A program made the position numbers and the translations under genes. Shown here piece by piece: positions 60,473 to 64,000 of a stretch of DNA of 64,000 bases. Each line of letters opens with the position of its first letter. The first letter of the stretch is position 1. The DNA comes from a bacterium (GTDB lineage Bacteria > Vulcanimicrobiota > Xenobia > Xenobiales > Xenobiaceae): assembly GCA_022839105.1 (NCBI GenBank), contig JALHDH010000006.1, positions 4,572 through 68,571 on the forward strand, in the 5' to 3' direction. The notes below the pieces were generated by a model. That model had not been told where the DNA came from. It worked only from the letters and a program-made list of their open reading frames with translations, and searched no databases.

Positions 60473-61909
60473 TCAGTAGCCCGGAAGGCGCTGGTCGCTC
60501 TCGGGAGCGGGCGTGGGATAGCCGCCATCGGTCGGGGGGGCATCCAGGTTCGGGCGGCCCGACGGGTCGGAACCGCCGGGCATGCTCGCGTTGCCCGGTG
60601 CGTGGCCGCCTGAGGGCGCCTGGACGGTGGGAGCGCTGGGGTCGGCACGGTAGGTGCCCGAGTTGGTGGCGTCCTCGATGTGGACCTTGGGAGGCAGGGG
60701 GCGATCCGATCGGATCAGCGGCGGGGGAGCGTGCTGGGGCTGTGGCTCCGGGCGCGGAGCCGCCGGCTTCTGGACGGGGCGCGTGGGCCGGGCAGGCGCA
60801 GCCCTGGGGGCCGTCGGTTGGATCAGGGGCGGCTCCTTGTGAGGCTGGGGTTCGGAGGGCGCGGAGGCCGGCGCCTGCACGGGGGGCGGAGCCGGCAGGG
60901 GGGCGGGAGGCGGAGCCTGGACCGGTGCCGGGGCAGCAACGGGGGCCGGGGCAGCCGGGGCGGGAGTGGCGGCGGGAGCAGCGGTCCGGGTGGGTTCGGC
61001 CGTGGGCGCCGAGGCCGGAGCGCCCGTGCCAGGGAGCTTCTCCAGATCGGTCCAGCTCGAGTTCCAGGAGAGCCAGTCGTCGGGCTTGTCCGGCTTGGGG
61101 CTTTCCAGGACCAGGGCGCCGGCCGTGGCCTGCTCGTTGGTCTTCACGATCACGTTGGCGGAGGTATCCTCCAGGTGGGTCACCCGGACCGAGCCTTCGA
61201 ACACCTGGACGGTGGTGGTCTCGGTCAGGTCGGCCTTCTCGATCTGGCTGACCGCATAACGGGTTCCCACCGGAACCACGTTGACGTACTTGGTCTCGAT
61301 GGAGACGTCGCTGTCGGGGCCTTCGCTGACGAAGACCCGACCACGGTACAGGATCAGGTGGACCTTCTGACCTTCTCCTTGCGCCTGGATCGAGACCAGC
61401 TTGATGCTGGTCCCGCGATCCAGGCGCAGGGAGCCGCCATCACTCATGGCCAGGACGTTGCGGTTGTCCCGGCCCGTCTTGAGCAGGGTGTCGGCGGAAA
61501 CCGTGCTGGGCAACGACAAGCTCGCCCAGTCGGCACCGGACAGGTTCTTGCGGACATCCCGTCCCACTCGCAGTTCCAGGTGGGAGTCGTCGATTCGGGC
61601 GGGGGGCCGGATCACGTTGGTCCAGATGGCCAGGAGCGCCAGCAGGAGGACGGCGGCTCCCAGGGAGCCGAAGAGAATCCGCCGATCCACGTAGACCGGT
61701 TGGGAGGTGACCTGTGAAGGGGGGCGGTAGTTGGCAGGAGGGGCTGGCCTGACCGGGCTCGCAATGGCCGAAGGAGGCACCCGCGTGGGGATGGATCGGA
61801 CGCCCGGAATCGGCCTGGAGGGCGGAATCGGAGCGTTGACTCCGCCAAGAAACGGACCCGAGGGGGAGGGAGTCGGCGGCCTGGTGGGTTCGGGTTGATG
61901 ATTCTCCAT
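60473..61909 (-). CDS. FecR-domain membrane protein with long Pro/Ala tail
   Basis: 478 aa. Pro-rich cytoplasmic N terminus (1-75), one membrane helix (RILFGSLGAAVLLLALLAIW), a FecR domain (about 135-270: SADTLLKTGRDNRNVLAMSDGGSLRLDRGTSIKL in parts; GRVFVSEG; VVPVGTRYAVSQ; VQVFEGSVRV), and ~190 residues of Pro/Ala-rich low complexity. No ECF sigma factor or TonB receptor is nearby, so this is not a classical fec-type system; it may bind peptidoglycan or sense surface glycans. ATG 61909. Confidence 0.8.
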   Translation of the reverse strand: MENHQPEPTRPPTPSPSGPFLGGVNAPIPPSRPIPGVRSIPTRVPPSAIASPVRPAPPANYRPPSQVTSQPVYVDRRILFGSLGAAVLLLALLAIWTNVIRPPARIDDSHLELRVGRDVRKNLSGADWASLSLPSTVSADTLLKTGRDNRNVLAMSDGGSLRLDRGTSIKLVSIQAQGEGQKVHLILYRGRVFVSEGPDSDVSIETKYVNVVPVGTRYAVSQIEKADLTETTTVQVFEGSVRVTHLEDTSANVIVKTNEQATAGALVLESPKPDKPDDWLSWNSSWTDLEKLPGTGAPASAPTAEPTRTAAPAATPAPAAPAPVAAPAPVQAPPPAPLPAPPPVQAPASAPSEPQPHKEPPLIQPTAPRAAPARPTRPVQKPAAPRPEPQPQHAPPPLIRSDRPLPPKVHIEDATNSGTYRADPSAPTVQAPSGGHAPGNASMPGGSDPSGRPNLDAPPTDGGYPTPAPESDQRLPGY

Positions 61910-61964
61910 GGGGACCTCTTCGTTCCGGTCTGGCCTCTCCTCGACGGGGAGGCCCGCGCGCTAG

Positions 61965-61973
61965 ATTATATCA
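61965..61973 (-). promoter_or_regulatory. Extended -10 promoter of the FecR gene
   Basis: On the minus strand TGATATAAT: consensus TATAAT (61970-61965) with TG one base upstream. No clear -35. Leader of about 50 nt. Confidence 0.6.
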
Positions 61974-62057
61974 CCCGATCTGTCGGACTGCATCCGCTTC
62001 TTGTTCCCTTGAATTCCAGGAGATTTTTGGGAGGGGTCCTCAACCAGGCCAGGCCGG

Positions 62058-62087
62058 TTGTCGAAACCTCCTCTTGTGTGTTATGTT
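62058..62087 (+). promoter_or_regulatory. Possible promoter of the distal GT2 gene
   Basis: TTGTCG (62058-62063), 18 bp, TATGTT (62082-62087), both 4 of 6 matches. The 316-bp divergent gap (61910-62225) holds no gene besides these two promoters. Confidence 0.35.
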
Positions 62088-62225
62088 TGTTCGCGTGACC
62101 AGCCACCCCCTCTCTCAGAATCCTCCCATCCCAGGCGTCGGACCCCGGCCTTTCGACCAGGTCCCCGACGGGCCTGTCCTGGAGGCCCCAGGTCCTCACC
62201 TGGACGGGTGCCGTGATCTCTCCCG

Positions 62226-62966
62226 ATGAGCCTCGTCCTGCTGATCCCGGTCTACAACGAATTGCTGCATCTGCCAGGTCTTCTGGCCCGTCTTCCCGAG
62301 CAGGCCGAAGTCCTGGTGGTGGATGACGGTTCGCGTGACGGGAGTGCCGAGTTCCTGGACGGCTGGGCCCACAGTCGACCCCAGGTGGAGATCCTGCATC
62401 TGCCTGTCAACCGGGGGAAGAGCGAGGCCCTGGCAGCAGGGCTGGAGAGAATCTCCGCGCGCCTCGAGGCAGGTCTGCTCCGGGCGGAGGATGGCCTGGT
62501 CCTGCTGGATGGAGACGGGCAGCATCCCCCCGAGCTGGCCGGTGAGCTCAGCGCCCAGCGGCTCCACAGAGGTCTGGACATGCTGGTCGCCTGTCGCGAC
62601 TTCTCGCGCTATCCGTTCTGGAAGATCCTCGGCAATCGCTTCCTGACCTGGCAGGCCAGGCTGCTGACCGGAGTCGCCTGGAGGGATACCCAATGCGGGA
62701 TGCGGGCCCTTCCCGTCGGCAGGGTCTCGGAGGCCCTCTCGGTCCTGGGCCGGGAGCGCTACTGTTGTGAGCAGGAATGGTGCGTGGCGCTTCCCCTGCG
62801 CGGATGGAAGGTGGCCAACGACTTCCCGATCCAGACCCAGCACTATCGCTCGAACAGCACCTTCCTGGATGCCTGGCTGATCTTCCTGGCCGCCCTGCGC
62901 GTCTGGGCCCGACGCGGGACCCACGCGGACAGGCGGTTCACCGGAACCTCCTCGTCGAGAACCTGA
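62226..62966 (+). CDS. GT2 family glycosyltransferase
   Basis: 246 aa: LVLLIPVYNELLHLPGLL, EVLVVDDGSRDGSAEFL, NRGKSEALAAGLE, LVLLDGDGQHPPEL (DGDGQH, metal and sugar-nucleotide site) and DTQCGMRALPV. DPM1/DPG synthase-like, without C-terminal membrane helices. It probably makes a polyprenyl-phosphate sugar for the GT39-like protein that follows by 11 bp. Confidence 0.88.
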   Translation: MSLVLLIPVYNELLHLPGLLARLPEQAEVLVVDDGSRDGSAEFLDGWAHSRPQVEILHLPVNRGKSEALAAGLERISARLEAGLLRAEDGLVLLDGDGQHPPELAGELSAQRLHRGLDMLVACRDFSRYPFWKILGNRFLTWQARLLTGVAWRDTQCGMRALPVGRVSEALSVLGRERYCCEQEWCVALPLRGWKVANDFPIQTQHYRSNSTFLDAWLIFLAALRVWARRGTHADRRFTGTSSSRT

Positions 62967-62977
62967 GCCACAAGACC

Positions 62978-64000
62978 ATGGATTTGATCTCCCGCTGGAC
63001 CCAGGCACTCGTTGCCCACCCCGATTTCCGGACCCCGGTCGAATTCTTCCTGGTCCGGGGCACCCTCCCGGTCTTCATCCTTCTGCTGATCCTGACCTTG
63101 CTCTTCTGGTTGCCGCGCCTGGCGGACTTTCGGCGGATCCTGGGGGAGATGCCTCGTTGGAGTGGCCTGGCCCTGGGAGGAATCTGTCTTTTTGGGGCCG
63201 GACTGCGGCTGGGATGGACCCCCCACGCGCCCCAGGTCTTCTTCGATGAGTTCAACTTCCTGGAGCTCGGGCGCGGGATGGTCCAAGGGAGGGAGGCCCT
63301 GCTGCCCGGATGGTTCGGGGCCGGACCTGCGCTGGTCCCCATCCCGGCAGCCTGGTCCTTCTTCCTGGCATTGGTCTTCGCCCTCACCGGACCCAAGCTC
63401 GCTTCGGCCCTTGGCATGGCCTTGTTCTTCGCCATCCTGAGTCTGCCACTGGCCTTCCTGGTGGGCTGGCGTCTCTTCGGCCGCCCCCTGCCGGCCCTGT
63501 TCTTGACCCTCCTGCTGGCGGTGTTCCCGGTCCACCTTCGCATGTCCGGCAGCCTGGCCCTGGAGACCGGATCCTTGTTCTGGCTGCTGGCCACCTGGGC
63601 GGCCCTTCTGTGTCATCAGCAGGACCGGCGTCCGGTCTGGCTGTACTGCGCCGGAACCGCGGCGGCCTGGTGTGCCAACTGGCGCATGGAGAACCCCTTT
63701 GCGGTCCTCCCGCTCCTGCTGGCCTGCTTCCTGGTCCTGGATTCTCCGAGGTGGCGTCTGCTTCGCGAGAGGCATCTCTACCTGGTCGGGATCGGGGTCT
63801 TCCTCTTCTCCCTGCCGGGGCTCTTGAACTATATCCTGGGCACCGGGCAGGGGTTCTACCTCTTCTACGGCTCGGAGGCGATTCGGGCCGAGCAGGTGAG
63901 GATGAACCAGGTCAACAACCTGCTCTACTGGTTGGAGGGGCGGATCCACCCCCCGGAGATCACCGCCCTGGCCCTGCTCGGGGCCTTCACCTGGAGGCCC
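62978..64000 (+). CDS. GT39-like membrane glycosyltransferase, 3' end cut by window
   Basis: 341 codons with no stop before the window edge, starting MDLISRWTQALVAHPDF. A first helix pair, then the large loop with FFDEFNFLELGRGM (adjacent acidic residues as in GT39/ArnT catalytic loops), followed by repeated hydrophobic helices and WRMENPFAVLPLLLA. GT-C enzymes of this kind move sugars from polyprenyl phosphate to lipids or proteins. Paired with the GT2 just upstream. Confidence 0.75.
   Translation, partial: MDLISRWTQALVAHPDFRTPVEFFLVRGTLPVFILLLILTLLFWLPRLADFRRILGEMPRWSGLALGGICLFGAGLRLGWTPHAPQVFFDEFNFLELGRGMVQGREALLPGWFGAGPALVPIPAAWSFFLALVFALTGPKLASALGMALFFAILSLPLAFLVGWRLFGRPLPALFLTLLLAVFPVHLRMSGSLALETGSLFWLLATWAALLCHQQDRRPVWLYCAGTAAAWCANWRMENPFAVLPLLLACFLVLDSPRWRLLRERHLYLVGIGVFLFSLPGLLNYILGTGQGFYLFYGSEAIRAEQVRMNQVNNLLYWLEGRIHPPEITALALLGAFTWRP

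Noticed and set aside
1..64000. Search for CRISPR arrays, tRNAs, rRNAs, insertion sequences or phage genes
   Set aside because: No regularly spaced repeats with unique spacers, no terminal inverted repeats with a transposase, and no recognisable tRNA arms or rRNA segments were found by reading.

Overview
The window is GC-rich, almost fully coding DNA, with tight operons, many GTG/TTG starts and 4-bp ATGA/GTGA overlaps. A PilQ secretin, a PilP-type lipoprotein, MltG and an O-antigen-ligase-like protein point to a bacterium with two membranes. No rRNA, tRNA, CRISPR array, insertion sequence or phage gene was seen. The phylum cannot be fixed from the sequence; an under-sampled lineage is an inference only.

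Layout. (1) 1-3.9 kb: housekeeping run deoC (cut by the window edge), recO, ruvX, mltG, udk. (2) 4.0-18.8 kb: a nearly complete type IV pilus locus: pilB, pilT, a 21-aa membrane peptide, pilC, a pilin, a membrane-TPR protein, pilD, a second pilin, then pilM-N-O-P-Q. As presented, pilB is frameshifted by a perfect 17-bp tandem duplication; removing one copy restores 578 codons. (3) 19.1-30.8 kb: two giant TPR proteins (1733 and 1473 aa), a membrane protein with repeated EEDPWK-type motifs, and a protein with a DUF4388/PATAN-like start. (4) 33.0-36.5 kb: a roadblock protein, a receiver-only response regulator, a GAF/PAS histidine kinase and a TPR-roadblock fusion; with (3) this looks like a signalling and scaffold module next to the pili. 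(5) 36.5-38.9 kb: O-antigen-ligase-like protein with TPRs.

Three minus-strand units (30.8-32.9, 39.0-39.7, 44.8-45.6 kb) encode a beta-propeller-like protein plus an unknown protein, a C39-like peptidase, and an adenylate kinase with an 80-residue extension. Their promoters carry GTTCAC direct repeats with an 11-bp period at matched distances from the -10 box (22, 22 and 33 nt). Two of the proteins share a DRFE motif in a disordered N-terminal extension. This looks like a small regulon of tagged proteins. Between them lie a Zn/Cd-type P1B-ATPase and two radical SAM proteins, one with a possible peptide-binding N-terminal domain.

(6) 45.9-56.9 kb: a coupled eight-gene operon with two membrane-anchored proteins resembling DnaB/RecA-fold ATPases without a P-loop, an SGNH hydrolase, a metallo-beta-lactamase-like protein that has lost its metal ligands, two related polytopic membrane proteins, a secreted GH13 amylase and a GT2 glycosyltransferase. 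Convergent to it (56.8-60.4 kb) run a B12-type radical SAM enzyme, a GNAT-methyltransferase fusion and a flippase-like protein. A FecR-domain protein, another GT2 and a truncated GT39-like protein close the window. Region 6 looks like an envelope glycan or lipid locus with an uncommon set of apparently inactive enzyme folds.
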